Notes: a model not told the origin generated them from the sequence alone. A stretch of 64,000 bases of DNA from Adineta steineri (GCA_905250115.1 CAJNOI010000024.1:170177-234176), one strand, 5' to 3'; counted from the first letter of the stretch, positions 48,331 to 61,487 are shown. Translations and numbers: made by a program.

Positions 48331-48613
48331 CTCCACACGCATGTTAATCTATACTTACCTGATTGTGACTATTGTCATGCTCAAAAGGTTTTATTAAGAA
48401 ATAACAACTTTTTCATGCGTCAATCCTTTCTATTGTAATTTCAAGACAATTTTGTAGTAATATAAAATCTTTTAGACAGCGTGAATGTAAGTATAGAAAG
48501 TTATATTAAATAATCGATAGTTTTATTATTTTCATCTATATATACTTGTGTAATATGTTAATACATTAGTATAAAAAACATGTAATGCAAAAGAGTTCAA
48601 ATATGTCTAAATC

Positions 48614-51600
48614 TTAAATAGCTTTAAATTGTACATGTATAAATAATGTTGAATAAGTTAAATTATTATTTTTAGCTCTCAAATGAATATGACGATAACC
48701 TAAAAATATAAAATCTCGATTAATTCGATATGAAAAGAAAAGAAAAAAAAACTATTTTAACCTGATTGCATTGTTGTCAATGGTAAACAAAAATAAGCAA
48801 GTCTATCATCTCTTGAAAATGTATCATGATCGTAAACATCAAAACGTACAAGACACATTTGCGGAAAATGAATATCAAATTGAAATGTTTCATTCCATTC
48901 AGGATCAAATCCATTATTTTCTATAGTTTTGGTTTTTTGAGTTTGTTGATCACATGCTATTCCATGTGTTGATATCATAACATATGGATCAGGAATATCA
49001 CTTGTTGTTTCATTTGCTCGAGATAAAAATTGTGCACTAATAATTGTTATTATTACACATTGAGGTGATTCAATAATATGATCGGAATGTGTTTTTGGTT
49101 TTACAATATAATTTAAAGGATTAAATAATGTTTTATCTACATCAATTAAATAGGGTGGTTTAAGTACATAACCACATCTTCCATTATCCATAAATTTTCC
49201 ATAAGCTAATGACATAACGGAATCATCATTTTGATAATTTAATGCAACCATTTGTACACCAAAATTCCAAGGATAAATTGGATCTGGATTACTTGAATCC
49301 TGTCTGAGACCATCGGGATACATACGAAGTGAAGTTTTTAATGTTTGTCTAATAACACCCATAGGATCAGATTTTGTTGCTTTATCGAAATTCTTTTCAG
49401 CAACATTTGGTGAATGATAACATAAATGATTATCTTTTGCATATTCATAATCACGATATGGGACATTTTGAAAATAAACAATTAGATTAGCTAATGCATT
49501 TTCGACGACCTAAAATAGAAAAAAAAAGAAATTTTATTATGAAAAAATAATAACAAAAAAAACATAATTTGTTTGGTGGATTAACAGTAAGGTTTGCCAT
49601 TCCATTGATGTCTTTGGTTTCTATTGTTTGAGGCATATCTATTGGTGATGGGATTTTAACACCCTATAATACAAATAAAATAAATTTATTAATTTTTTTT
49701 CATTTTCTTACTCGAACAAGAACTTTATATTTAAGATCTTCTGGTGATGGAAGATTTGTTGATTCTTTTGTTAATAAAGATTCACTAACTAATCGATCTT
49801 TTTTCGAAAAAAAACACATTTAGAAAAGCAAAAATTCGAATTTATTTAATAGTTTTACCTCCAAGAATATCTTGTAGAATTCGAGCCATTTCATGTTGTT
49901 GTTCAACGGAACAATGATTTTCAAGATCCAGTATAACTGGATATGGTGATGTTTTAAAAAGATTTGGTTCAATAAAACGAATAATTGATTCAAATAAACA
50001 TGGTTTAACTAATGTAAAACCATGTTTAACAATTGGTCGACCATTATCACCGTCATAACAATCAATTTCAACTGCTCGACATCCAGTTTGAAATGCTCGA
50101 TTGTATGCTTCAGGATTACTATCACCCATTAATTGATTATTGAATAAATAACTGAAATAAAAACAAAAATACTATATATCTATCTTCTGTAATAAGTAGA
50201 TAGACAATTCTTATCCAATTTCAAGCTAGAAATTAGGCATATTAGTATCATAGAACAAAAACAACTCTGTTCAATAAGAATAAGCGTTAACTTTTATTTT
50301 TTTTTCTATAGATATTCGTTAATCATACGTATTATGTGATGTCTTGATATAATAATTATTCAATGGTCTATGAATAGAAAATAGTTTAGTTAAAGGTAAA
50401 TTTTTATTTTATATAAATAAATACCTTGTCATATCTTGATATATATAACGAGAACACCATGGTTTCATTAGAGCGAAATCATCAGCTAATAATAAATTTC
50501 TAAAACCTATATAATTGAAATGTGGAATTTGTTTTGTAAATCAATTTTAATACAAACCAAGAAGACTAAGTTGACCTTTTTGTTTTAATTCAATATTTGA
50601 TTCAAATTCATTAATTAAATCTTGTGCTTGTTCCAACGTTGAAATTAATTGAAGTGAAAAATCAAATCTCGACTGTTTTTCTGGACGTTCTATTACTGTT
50701 TGCTTAATAAAGAAAAAAAATGTCAATTAATATCTATTGTTCTTTCGTTATAGATTTAATCAATTTACATTTTGAACATTTCGAAGAAAATTTAATAATT
50801 CATCAACACTCATAGTTATTGTATCCATCGATTGATTCTCAGCATTTTTCACATATCTTTATAAAGGAAAATAATAGATAAAAAAATCATGTTTTTTCTC
50901 TTACTTTTTCATGATTCTATATAGATCTTTTCGTCGAGTAAATAATCGAAAGAATTCTATAAATTCATCAGATGTTAATAAACCTTCACCACTTTTATCC
51001 GCTTCCTGAAAAAAACATTCATTAAAAATAATACTTTTTCAATTTTAATACATACTTTAAAAAGTGTTTCAAATTCTTTGTCAGATACTTTAGCATTAAA
51101 CGAATTGACAAGTAATTGACGACATTCTTTTTTTGTCAATGTATCAGATCCATCTTTATCAGCCAGATAAAAATAATTCATAATCCAACTAATTAAACAA
51201 AATAGCTACATAATAAATATTCTATTACTCTTACCTTGCTTCATCAATGACATGTCGTTGTCGTTTTTGTCCATGTGCTTGCATTAAATATTGTAAACCT
51301 TGTATCCATCTATCTCTGGTCTCTGTATCCTCTGCAATTAAATGAACTTCCCGTCGATAATTATTATAGAATATAGAGAAAGCATATTGATCCTAAAAAG
51401 AATTTTAAATATGATGTTTTAATGTAATTGTATAAATATGATTTAATTACATCTTCTGGTTTGATATATTGATGTCGAAGAAGTCGATGAAATGTTCGTG
51501 TATTTAAACCCATTCGTATTTCATCAATTTGATGAATATAATCTAGATGAAAAAACAAATCTTATTTTATTTTTTGAATTGAATAATTACTTACAACGTG

Positions 51601-51772
51601 GTGCTTTAGTAAAAGCATTCTCAACACGAGTAGATGATACAAAATGTTCATTTTTATGAAGAAAATAATGATACGAAGCTTTGTCACCAGTACGTTTTCG
51701 TTTTGTTAATATTGAACCAATTTTTAATTTATTTAAAATTTCATCCATTTGTTCTTTGTTTATTGATGACAT
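48614..51772 (-). CDS. phosphoinositide phospholipase C, delta type, 14 exons
   Basis: Cleaves PIP2 to IP3 and diacylglycerol. Exons: 51772-51595, 51542-51451, 51392-51235, 51188-51056, 51005-50905, 50856-50769, 50702-50558, 50506-50425, 50367-50329, 50151-49859, 49797-49712, 49663-49586, 49509-48762, 48699-48614; in phase, 768 residues, normal for PLC-delta. Order: PH domain (about 10-130, with EIRMG), EF-hands (loops at 153-164, DKDGSDTLTKKE, and 190-201, DKSGEGLLTSDE), X domain, short X-Y linker, Y domain (RMYPDGLRQDSSN, FGVQMVALNYQ, CGYVLKPPYL) and C2 domain (DPYVMIS, GFDPEWNETFQFDI, YDHD). Catalytic residues are all present: H337, N338, E367, D369, H382 and E416, at the same spacing as in PLC-delta1. 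The HNTY segment comes from a 39 bp micro-exon. One donor (exon 9) is GTATGA and the exon 12 donor is GTTAAT. Confidence 0.95.
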
Positions 51773-54329
51773 TGGGATTATTTTTCGCTTGTTTTTAATG
51801 TCGATTAATATGACTGGATAAATAATAAAAAAAAAGAACAGAATGCATAAAAATATATTATTTTATACATTTAAACGAACAAATAACAAAAAAAAGAAGT
51901 CATTTGTTGTTCTTATATGTCTAATCATCAGATATAATTAATCGTTTTCGTTAACAAAATAACCTATATATGAATCGGCAATTTTCGTAAAGAAAGAAAA
52001 ACGATATATCTTTGTCTTATCGAAATATAAGAGATACAAAAAAAAATGAAACCTTGCTCGATAAGACATGTGTTTTTTCTTCTTTTGTTTATGTCACATT
52101 GTGAATACGTTTATTATGAAAATAAGAAAAGCACGATTGTTTTTTTTTCAATGTCTTATGTATTATTCGATAGAGAACTTTACGTCGACCAAAAAAAAAT
52201 GAAAGAATGTAAATGTATTATTCAAACTACTATATTCTTGTTCAATTTCGAAAATTGATCTGGCATAAAAGTCATTTCAAACTTGAACACACATATAGGT
52301 GCACGAAGAAAAAAACAATCAATTATTACCCTAGGTATGACAATGCCTGGTTTTCAATCATATGATGAAAAATATCAGCACTTTTTCATTTATAAAAGAC
52401 GTCAATTTACTTCATCATTACCTATGTAGTCAGAACTGTAGAAAAAATGTTTATCGACAATTTGTTTTTTTTTTCGTTCTTTGTATTTCTTTTACGAACT
52501 TTGACATTTACATAGTTTTCATTTTCCAAACACATAACCACTGCAATGAGACAAGGAACATTGTTCGATATAATTGTTGATAGAAATTTTGATAATGGGA
52601 AAAATAAAATAACTGTTTTTATACAATAATGAAGTACGAAAATATTCATTGAGAAAAATGTAAAATATGTAGACACAAAATTCACATTCAGAAATGAGCC
52701 AATTGATTTCTCTAGTTTCAGCTGATAGCTAACAGTCAAAAATAATAATTTCGAACGATTCAAATTGATTACAACTTTTGAAACCAGTTTCTTCTCCTTG
52801 CGTATTATAATGATTTAATTCGAAAACTATATGAATAAATACATAAAATCAAAGATAAAAATACTTTGTTAAACAAATTATATAAATATGATTAATTTTA
52901 AGAACCAGAAACTATAGATTATAATTAGAAACGTTCATTTATCATTACTAATATTCAAATGGCGATCCAATAAGATCTGGAAAAATTTTGTTTCTTTGCT
53001 AGGGCATATAAACTGTTTTTAGTTTCCATGTAAAAACTAACGATTTAACGAAATATACATTTTTAACCAAGTTTCGCGTACTATTTGATGTCAACAGCGT
53101 TTAGCGGACATGAAATACGTGAAGTACCGTTAGAAAACATGTTTTTTTAAGTCAAAAAGATAACATAATTTTTCGTTAAATCGTTAATTTTATGAAAATT
53201 TTGATAAGAGTTGTTTTCTATTCAATTTTTTTAAAGTCAGTTCAAGAGAAATGTGTTTATGTTCTTGTCTTTTCATGATATATTACCATAAGAAAATGGA
53301 AAAATACGTGGTTTGCTTATCCAATGAATATTTCTGTGTACTGTTCTTTTATATTGATATTAATGTTTTTTTTATTATGATATATCATATTTTTGAACAT
53401 TATGTGTATTTTATGGATGAGACGGAGTGCGACACGCATATTAAACATACGTATAAATATGATGTCCCGTATGCATATCTGTATGTTATCAATCATAATC
53501 GATATTGACCGCTCGTCGAAACATTCATAGTAATTTTCTACTTACTTTTTGTTTTATACTATACTCAACGTTCTCTTTTTCTTCGATATAAGAATATCGT
53601 ATGTATCATATACGTGCTTTCGAGATATGTTGTACCTCCATGTGTATCTATACAAACGATGATGGTAAGTTATTCACTTCAATTTGTTGTTGCATACGAT
53701 TTTTTGTGAAAGAATCTTCATTTTCTCAATAGACATATAGAACATAAAAGATCACGATGTAACCCTCCCGCTGAAAGTGTTGTACGTATGTCCTTATCTT
53801 TTTATCTTTATTTTTTACATCATGTATATTTTGTATGAAAACGCTACAACTCTTGAGAATAAAAAAAATAATAAAGTAAAATTTTATCAATTTTAACACG
53901 TCTTCGATCAAAAATCGTCACACATTGCAAGACTCATCTACTTTTGATATATTCACATTGATATGGTTACATTAGAATATGTGTGAAATGTATCGTTAAT
54001 ATTTCTATCTAAAATAAGTAATATACGATACTATATTCGATATGATTTAGTTGTGATGAAAAAATAAAATGAAGTGTAGAGAATATTAACTTCTATGTTT
54101 ATATCATATTGAAAATAATAACTAAGAAATGATAGATTTATGACCTTTGATCATCTCGATTCAAAATTTGTATCAACTCGATTGTATCTATATGAAGAAT
54201 TAGATTTAGCTGGAGTATTTATAAAATGTCAACGAACCTTCCTGTTTGTTATCTTTATTCATTGAATACTATTTTTTTATTATTATTTCAGAAAATTTTC
54301 AATTGACAGTAATAAAACATAGATTTAAT
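51773..54329. other. intergenic, no supported gene
   Basis: About 2.5 kb with many short frames but no recognisable domains or splice structure. A pair of GT-AG-like signals around 53660-53740 does not yield an open spliced frame. Confidence 0.4.
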
Positions 54330-55136
54330 ATGAGAACAATGAACATACCTGTTTATGTTTTAACTTTTATCTTACTATTAATGATCAGCTATGTTAGTTT
54401 CAATATATATGGTAAAAACATCGTGCTTCAGAAAAAATTCATCGAATTGTTTACAGATACAACTGTTAATAACGATACTCAATTATCTGAAGACTATGTC
54501 AGAAACTACTTCAATGCATCAAACGATAATGTTGGTGCTCATTGGTTACGTATCATTAAACATTATCTTTCTATACCACTTGATAATGGTTATGGATCTC
54601 ATCAGCCTGTTCTACTTGCTGCTAGTATACTAACAGGTAGACATGGTGGACCTATATTGGAAATGGGTTGTGGTTATTATTCAACACTTCTTCTTCATGA
54701 AATAGCTGTTAAACAGCAAAATCGTTATCTTCTCTCGTCTGATACTGATCGTGAATGGTTAAGAAAATTCGAAGCAAACATGTCATCATCGATGCATCAA
54801 TTTCGTCACATTAATAATGTGTCTGAATGGGATACTATTAATATTAATCATCCTCGATGGTCTATGATTTTGATTGATCATAAACCAGGTGAACGACGTA
54901 CCACCGATATTATTCGTTTAGTAAATGTTACCGATGTAATTATAGTACATGATACAGAAACTGCTACATATTATTATGAAGCAGGTTTGTCACTATATCC
55001 CTATAGATACCATTATACCTACTTAGGAACAGCTACTGATATAGCAAGTAAAAGCAATGGAACACTTATCCAAAATATAAGGTATTTACTTGAACTTACC
55101 GTCAGTCTAAAAGTTCCAAGACTACCAAGTACTTGA
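54330..55136 (+). CDS. membrane-anchored SAM-methyltransferase-fold protein
   Basis: A 268-residue frame beginning MRTMNIPVYVLTFILLLMIS. I prefer the ATG at 54330 to an in-frame ATG at 54246, because it places the hydrophobic anchor (residues 6-28) at the N-terminus and a polypyrimidine-AG at about 54283-54292 could be a 5'-leader acceptor. After the anchor, GGPILEMGCGYYSTLLLHEI is a motif I of SAM-dependent methyltransferases (E-x-G-x-G-x-x-S/T). SSDTDREWL fits motif II with the acidic residue that binds ribose, and WSMILIDHKPGERR and VIIVHDTE fit later strands. The substrate is unknown. N-glycosylation sequons fit a lumenal or extracellular location. It is intronless within the coding part. 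Confidence 0.75.
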   Translation: MRTMNIPVYVLTFILLLMISYVSFNIYGKNIVLQKKFIELFTDTTVNNDTQLSEDYVRNYFNASNDNVGAHWLRIIKHYLSIPLDNGYGSHQPVLLAASILTGRHGGPILEMGCGYYSTLLLHEIAVKQQNRYLLSSDTDREWLRKFEANMSSSMHQFRHINNVSEWDTININHPRWSMILIDHKPGERRTTDIIRLVNVTDVIIVHDTETATYYYEAGLSLYPYRYHYTYLGTATDIASKSNGTLIQNIRYLLELTVSLKVPRLPST

Positions 55137-57796
55137 ACAAAATTGTATGATATTGAAAATAAAAGTTTATATAAATAAAATAACTTCCATGATATTTAAA
55201 TAGCATATGATACAGTTGCTCAATTCTCGTTGAAAACAACACATACGAATTCTTTGCAGCTACAGTCACTCTCTGCTTATATTAGACTAGTGAATTAATT
55301 CATAGATCGACAGAATAATTCCTTATGAATTCATCATATTTTGAAAGCACAAGTGTAAAAAATAATTCATTGACATCTACTCATTATCTTGTAAGTTGAA
55401 TTCTGTTTCGATTAAACTCAAATTTTATAGATGCCTTAACAAAGTCATTCTTTGAATGTTTGAACTCACTGGATAGCGGTGAGTATGGAATAGAACACGA
55501 ATATACATACCCACACCCACAAATTATAAATTCTATTAGATAAAGATCTTCTTTATTTTAATCGTAAAGATAATTTTTATTGAATACTGTAAATATTAAT
55601 ATGGTGGTATAAATAGACACAAAATATCTTTCATAATTAATATCATATTTTATTTTTTTATGAGTTTTTATTGTACTTTTACAAAACTTATTAACTTTCA
55701 AGGAGAAAATAGTGATTTGTAATTTTTGTGTTTTGAAACAATAATTATTCAGTTGTTCTATTTCGTGCATGCACTTATTATCATCTGTTTGAATTATTTT
55801 ATTGTTATTAAAGTAAATAACTTTGTCAATCAATGGATTCTTTATAAAATTAAAGCATATTAGTTTAGCATGAAGAAAAAAGAAATGTTATTATGGAGTT
55901 TTTTTCTTTGAAATAGTAGATTTCATATAAATCTGTTGTTGGACTGACTCTTTGTGTCACGCGAAAAAATTGTTTAACAATAAATATAAAGATTATTCGA
56001 CAAAAATAATTACAAGGCCACCATAAAGCCCAATCAAAGTTATTATTCCTTGAATGATATTCTTATTCTCCACATATGTATAGCTGCATAACAGTGGAGT
56101 ATATTCATCAAAATATAATTTCTATGATATATTACTGACGAGTTCTTCGATCATCAATTCATTCACTATCGTTTCTATCGATACATAGTCGATTGTAGAA
56201 TAGTTTCAAATGGATAACAACCAGACAACATACCTCAAGACGGAATAATATATTTAGACGACCATGTACAACTGCATCCTTAATAATTGAGTGGTAGCAT
56301 ATGTGTAGATTATCGATCATATATAAAGAGAAAACTCTCTACAAGAACTAAATGAGTTTTTGTTGTATTGATATTCATAATTATAGAATGTGTTTGAAAT
56401 ATAATTTAACTGGCAACTATCATCGAAATCCGGAGTTGGTTAACCAAATAGGAAAACAGAAATGATGAAGTAAAAAAAAGAATAGTACATCAGCTTGTAA
56501 AATAAATGCATCGTACTCCGTTAACTTGTTGATTGTTAAATCAGCTATTTCGAAATTATAAAAATAATATTTAATTTTGTGCTATATACATATATAGAAT
56601 TGAATTTATTTTTGACAAATATTATCCATCGAAGGAGACATTATATAAATACCCAACTTTTTGTTTGTATATTTTCCTTGATGAATAAAAACATCATCAT
56701 CAGCGGCACAAATAAAACGAGATAAACGTTTCTGTAGAGGCTCCAATACGTAGAACCCTACTATGAATGTTTGAAGTCATATTAAAGTGTATCATTCCTT
56801 CGCGGATGAAATAAAAGTTCAATACTTTTCATTGAAAAAATATTAAAAAAAAAAGATTTTGTATAGCTACTTGAAATTCATCTGATCCGATTGAAACATT
56901 CAGTCGAAATTGGTTGAATTCGAAAAAATTTCCATTAAACTCAAAATTTATTTATGTTACCATTTTGTTTCATTTGATCAACAACAAAATCTGACCTAAA
57001 AAAATAACTACTAGACATCGATATCTTATCTAAATCAATTATAGATGTATGAATTGATCAATAAATATTCTAATAAGCGTATAGATGTAAATGTAAATAT
57101 TCGATATAGATAAAATATTCATACTTGAAAATTTCTCAATAACAAATAATAAATTTTCATATAATTTGATTAACCGATAAAGAATACAAATTGTCAAGTA
57201 AATCGATTCTTATTGAAATAAATTTTTCTTTTGTTAAATCAGTATACTAAATAAAAAAAGAAGAATATTCATTAAATTGCAATCAGTTTGTTATTAAATA
57301 ATAATATACTATTGACTTCAATTTGTCTATAATAAAAATGATGAATTAGAAAATTTGTTATCAAAAAAATCCTTGTATTTTCGAATAAATAAATTTATGT
57401 TGACAGACCTTCATATATATAGATTTTCTCCTTGTGAACATATACTCAATCAATTTGTATGCACTATTTTCTCAAGCGTAACTATCTTATCCAAATAACC
57501 ATGAATAATATAATTCAAATATCAACTTTTTTATTTCTATATGTACAAATATATATATGATGATGCAATAACTTCTTTATGTTGTGTTGTTAGTAGCATA
57601 TCATTAAATAGGCGTTGATCGCCCTTCACACATGAGAGTAATGTGCTTATCACTCAATACATCAATTTTTTAGACGATTGTTTCGTATGTATAATCGAAT
57701 ATTTGAATCATGTCCGATACGCATTGAAGCGTTTTCGTCATTCATCTTAGGGTCATTCATTAGGAAAGATATAGTGATAAAACAGGATGATGAACA
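55137..57796. other. intergenic, no supported gene
   Basis: 2.7 kb of AT-rich DNA. GTGAGTATGGAATAG...CATACCCACACCCAC at about 55482-55520 is a weak member of the short G/T-rich inverted motifs. No gene was recognised. Confidence 0.4.
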
Positions 57797-57804
57797 TATA
57801 AATA
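57797..57804 (+). promoter_or_regulatory. TATA box of the Gly/Tyr-rich small gene
   Basis: TATAAATA lies 84 bp upstream of the start codon at 57881, which would give a leader of roughly 50 bases. This is a strong match to the core promoter consensus. Confidence 0.55.
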
Positions 57805-57880
57805 CCCGTTCTTATATTCCCTTAGACACACACATTTTTATTCTCATCTTATTCAATTTTACTCAACATAAATATTTACA

Positions 57881-58156
57881 ATGTACGGTGGACAACAATA
57901 TTTTAATTTTGGTAAGACTAATTGGATGTATTTATTTATAAATAATAATAATAATATTTTTTGTTTTTCAGGAAATCTAGGAGCTACTGGTGGTTTTGGT
58001 GCAAATCTTGGTTTCGGTGGTTATGGTCGTTCAATGTATGATGGTTTTGCTGCACAAAATTATGGTGGTTTAGGTGCTACAGGTTTTTCTAATTATACAA
58101 CTCCAGCAACTTTTGGAACTGGCTTTGGTTCACCATACGGATATAATTGGTATTAA
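57881..58156 (+). CDS. 71-residue Gly/Tyr-rich small protein
   Basis: Exons 57881-57911 and 57972-58156 join in phase 1 across a 60 bp GT-AG intron. The product starts MYGGQQYFNFGNLGATGG and continues with G-F-G, G-G-Y-G, N-Y-G-G and G-F-G units, ending PYGYNWY. Composition is Gly, Tyr, Phe, Ala and Thr, with no Cys and no clear signal peptide. Similar low-complexity proteins serve as cuticle, extracellular-matrix or phase-separating proteins, and nematode Gly/Tyr-rich antimicrobial peptides have comparable composition. I do not assign a function. A good TATA box upstream supports expression. Confidence 0.65.
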   Translation: MYGGQQYFNFGKTNWMYLFINNNNNIFCFSGNLGATGGFGANLGFGGYGRSMYDGFAAQNYGGLGATGFSNYTTPATFGTGFGSPYGYNWY

Positions 58157-60029
58157 GTTAATATAGAAAAACCATTGCTCTGTATTACGATGAATTTCAA
58201 ACAAATCTATTAGTTACAAATTTCGTTATTATAATATATTTTTATGAATCTTCTACAGTTTTTAGCAATGAATAAATAAACACCTTAGATATGAATTTCA
58301 AATTCTTTTTCTTTTCAATTGATTCAATAAGTAACAGAAACAAAAAAATGCAAATCATATAATGATCATTGAAATTGATGAGCTAATGAAATCAATCTAT
58401 ATTTTTCTCAGTATACACATCAACAAAAACAAAACAAAAAAGCTTATTAAATTTAAAACCTTGAATAATACTTGTATTCTTAGTCATTCGAACCTCAAAA
58501 TCAATTATTACATATGTAATAAGTTGAATATTTCTTCATTCTTGAGTTACATTCTGTTTCAGGTCTGATTTCAAATGTCAATGAGTATTATCAATATCGT
58601 ATACATATTTTCACATGCTCTCTTAACGAATGAGATAGATACATAGACATCATACTTAAACGTTAAAAATATAAGCGACATATTTTGATGACTGATCGAT
58701 ATGATTTTGAAACTAGCGAAAAATGATGTGTTAATTTTTTTCTTTGATAAAGATAAATTATGAAAATAAATAATAACTTTTACTTCAAGACCGTTTTAAT
58801 TCTAATATTTTTTTCGATATATGTTTTTGTTTACTTTTCGTTAATTATTCAAGACTAAAATATTATTTAAACGTAATGTCATATATTTAACTTTAACAAA
58901 TACTGACAATCGTATTTATTCATCTAATCATGTTGGTCTATTCGTTGAAGCATAGTAAAAAATAACATTTTTTTATGACAACAAGAAAGCATGGATTGTC
59001 ATAATAGATGGAAATGTTCCTGAAAAAAGATATCCGGTTTTAAAAAATAAATACTTGCATTGATCTTAGTTTATGTGAAAAAAGTTTTTTTCTAATAAAT
59101 ATTTATATTTATTTATTTTTCGATACATGATAGATCCAATGAAATAATTTTTCATCATAGTGTCTGTCTAGACTATTCATATATTTTTCTTCGTTAAGAT
59201 GAATATCTCGTTCGAGAAATATTTTCTTTATAATATCAGGAAATTTTATTCATCTCTCTACACCATATATTCGAGGTAGATTCTATTCTGAGTTGGGTAT
59301 GTTTAAGAAGCATTAACATCATCCCTTTCACTTTGAAGAAGATAATGACGTTAACGCATGATCGAAACTCGTAAGACTGGATTATGACAATGCTTTTTTA
59401 TTCGATAATTTTTTTATTTATGAACTGAAACATTTCTCACCATATGATAAATAAAGTCTCAGATGTCATAAAAAGTTCATATATATCTTTGTTTCTGATA
59501 TCGTTGGAATGACCAATTTCCCCTTGTTGACCTAAGTTCTGATGATGACCTTGGTTTAATAAAAACAAGTGAGATCCATCGATAGCCAAGCAAACCAGTT
59601 TTATACCTGTTGTTTACTTCAAAAGAATATCTCAATAGTGAGTTAGAAGAATGAAACTTTTGATAAATGAACACAACAACTATCTCGCTTATATGATGGA
59701 GAGAGATAGATGAAATATCGATTCATTTGATAGATATAGTGAAGTGACAAAACGTTTTGAGTATACTCTTAGTAATTTCATCTTTTTTATTTTCGAATTA
59801 GATGTTGAGAGTAAAAGCGAATCAATAAATATTCTCTTTATTCAACAGTTTCAATCAAGTGCGTTTATGAAAGTTTCTTTGAATGTAATCAAAAATATTT
59901 AATAGTATTATGTATCATATACTATCCGATCTGCTTTGCCATTATTTAAAAAATAGATATAATGTTTATGAAAGAGTTAAAATTGATACTTTTTATTAGT
60001 AGATATCTAAAAATAAAATAAAAATAGTT
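58157..60029. other. intergenic, no supported gene
   Basis: 1.9 kb of AT-rich DNA between convergent genes. The frames at 58362-58568 and 59477-59674 show no recognisable feature. Confidence 0.4.
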
Positions 60030-61487
60030 TTAAGAAATTTCTTCATCAGTTGGTTTTAGATAAACACCAGTCAAATCTGGTGTCTCTTCTTGACGAATCA
60101 CCGGATTGATCGCTGATGTTGGAATATCTTTACTTCGATGAACAGTAACTAATAACATCAGACGTATAATAAACACTTTCATTTCTAACATAGCTAATTG
60201 TTGTGCTATACATGCACGATGACCACCACCAAATGGTAGAAAAGCATATCGATGACGATCTGGATCTTCGTCAAGAAATCGTTCTGGTAAAAACTGATAA
60301 GGATCCAATTTCCAATGTTTTGGATCATGATGAATATTATATGTGCAAATAATAAGTAGATCATCCTTTCGAATATTAATACGATTATGATCATTACCAA
60401 TAATATCATCTTGCAATGCTGTTCGTGCAACAAATGGTGTTATTTCAGTAGAATGTCTTATAACTTCTTGACATACACATTCGATATAAGTTAAACGATT
60501 GACCAACTCAATCGTTAATGTTGTGTCACGATTAATTCCAATGGTAGTTAATTCTTCTTTAATCTTTGTTTGTATATGTGGGTTGGTTGATAAATAATAA
60601 ATAATAGATGCGGAGCTTCCTTTCGTAGTCGTGTAAGCTGTTGTTAATATATCGATAATATCAGAGAAAATATCATTTTCTGACATATGTTCCTTTTTGT
60701 GTGCTTCCAGAAAAGAATTTATTAGATTTTTTTCTGTTATAACAGCATTATCACTTAATTTTTTTACGTATGAATGAAGAAGAGCCTCGCTTTCACGATA
60801 GTCTTTCGTCATTTTCACACGCCATTTTTTTACTATAGTTGGAAGAAAAAATGTTGTAAACATAAAGTCAACATAACCATTAAACCTTAAAAAAGCGTCA
60901 CAAAAATCAGCAAATGAGACTTCTGGTATGGTTGAATCACCCATAAAGATTTCCATTAAAAGTTCAAGCATATACCCATTAGTTGTGGATGATATTTTAT
61001 TAGAATCATCGGTAACATATTTTTCAATGCACCAATTTTCAATAATCAAATCCCATAAATGTACTAGGTTTGAAAGATATCTTGGCAGTTCTGTCTGACG
61101 AAAAGGTTCAACAACTATTCGTTTTCGTAAATGCCATTCATCTCCGAGTAAAGTACGAAGACATTTGGGTAAAACTACATCAATATTACTGCGTATGAAT
61201 GAATCTCGATCATAAATATGACGTTTCGTGAAGATTTCTTGAACATGTTCAACATTATTAATACAAACAAATCGTGATGGACCAAAATATGAAGCATATG
61301 TATCACCAAAACGTTTTTGACAAGTAGCCAACGTTGAGAATAAGGATTCATTTTTGAGATGTAATATATTTCCTAAGAAAAATCGTTGTGGTAAACATGG
61401 TAGTGGTTCAAGAAAAAGAGCAAAATAATATTTTTTCATAAGAAAATAAAAAATGAATAAGACAATAAAAACCCAAAGCAGAATCAT
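60030..61487 (-). CDS. cytochrome P450-like protein with altered I-helix
   Basis: A single 485-residue frame. It has an N-terminal membrane anchor (WVFIVLFIFYFLMKKYYFALF), a proline hinge (LEPLPCLPQRFFLGN), a K-helix EVIR (ExxR), PERF, and a haem loop FGGGHRACIAQQ with the axial Cys near 426. Two deviations stand out. The oxygen-activating I-helix reads AYTTTKGS instead of AGx(D/E)T(T/S), losing the Gly and the acid, and the last Gly of the haem signature is Ala. From family knowledge such I-helix changes occur in P450s that act on oxygen already bound in their substrate, or in impaired enzymes. It is intronless, unlike the three-exon P450 at 13540, and distant in sequence from it. The frame is otherwise intact. 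Confidence 0.9.
   Translation of the reverse strand: MILLWVFIVLFIFYFLMKKYYFALFLEPLPCLPQRFFLGNILHLKNESLFSTLATCQKRFGDTYASYFGPSRFVCINNVEHVQEIFTKRHIYDRDSFIRSNIDVVLPKCLRTLLGDEWHLRKRIVVEPFRQTELPRYLSNLVHLWDLIIENWCIEKYVTDDSNKISSTTNGYMLELLMEIFMGDSTIPEVSFADFCDAFLRFNGYVDFMFTTFFLPTIVKKWRVKMTKDYRESEALLHSYVKKLSDNAVITEKNLINSFLEAHKKEHMSENDIFSDIIDILTTAYTTTKGSSASIIYYLSTNPHIQTKIKEELTTIGINRDTTLTIELVNRLTYIECVCQEVIRHSTEITPFVARTALQDDIIGNDHNRINIRKDDLLIICTYNIHHDPKHWKLDPYQFLPERFLDEDPDRHRYAFLPFGGGHRACIAQQLAMLEMKVFIIRLMLLVTVHRSKDIPTSAINPVIRQEETPDLTGVYLKPTDEEIS

Noticed and set aside
52046-53508. Several hydrophobic short frames that look like small membrane proteins
   Set aside because: Phe/Ile/Tyr/Leu-rich frames are expected by chance from T-rich DNA, and none has a start context, intron or neighbour supporting a gene.
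53595-53790. Apparent two-exon gene with GTAAGT donor and CAATAG acceptor
   Set aside because: In every phase the spliced frame meets a stop within a few codons of the join.
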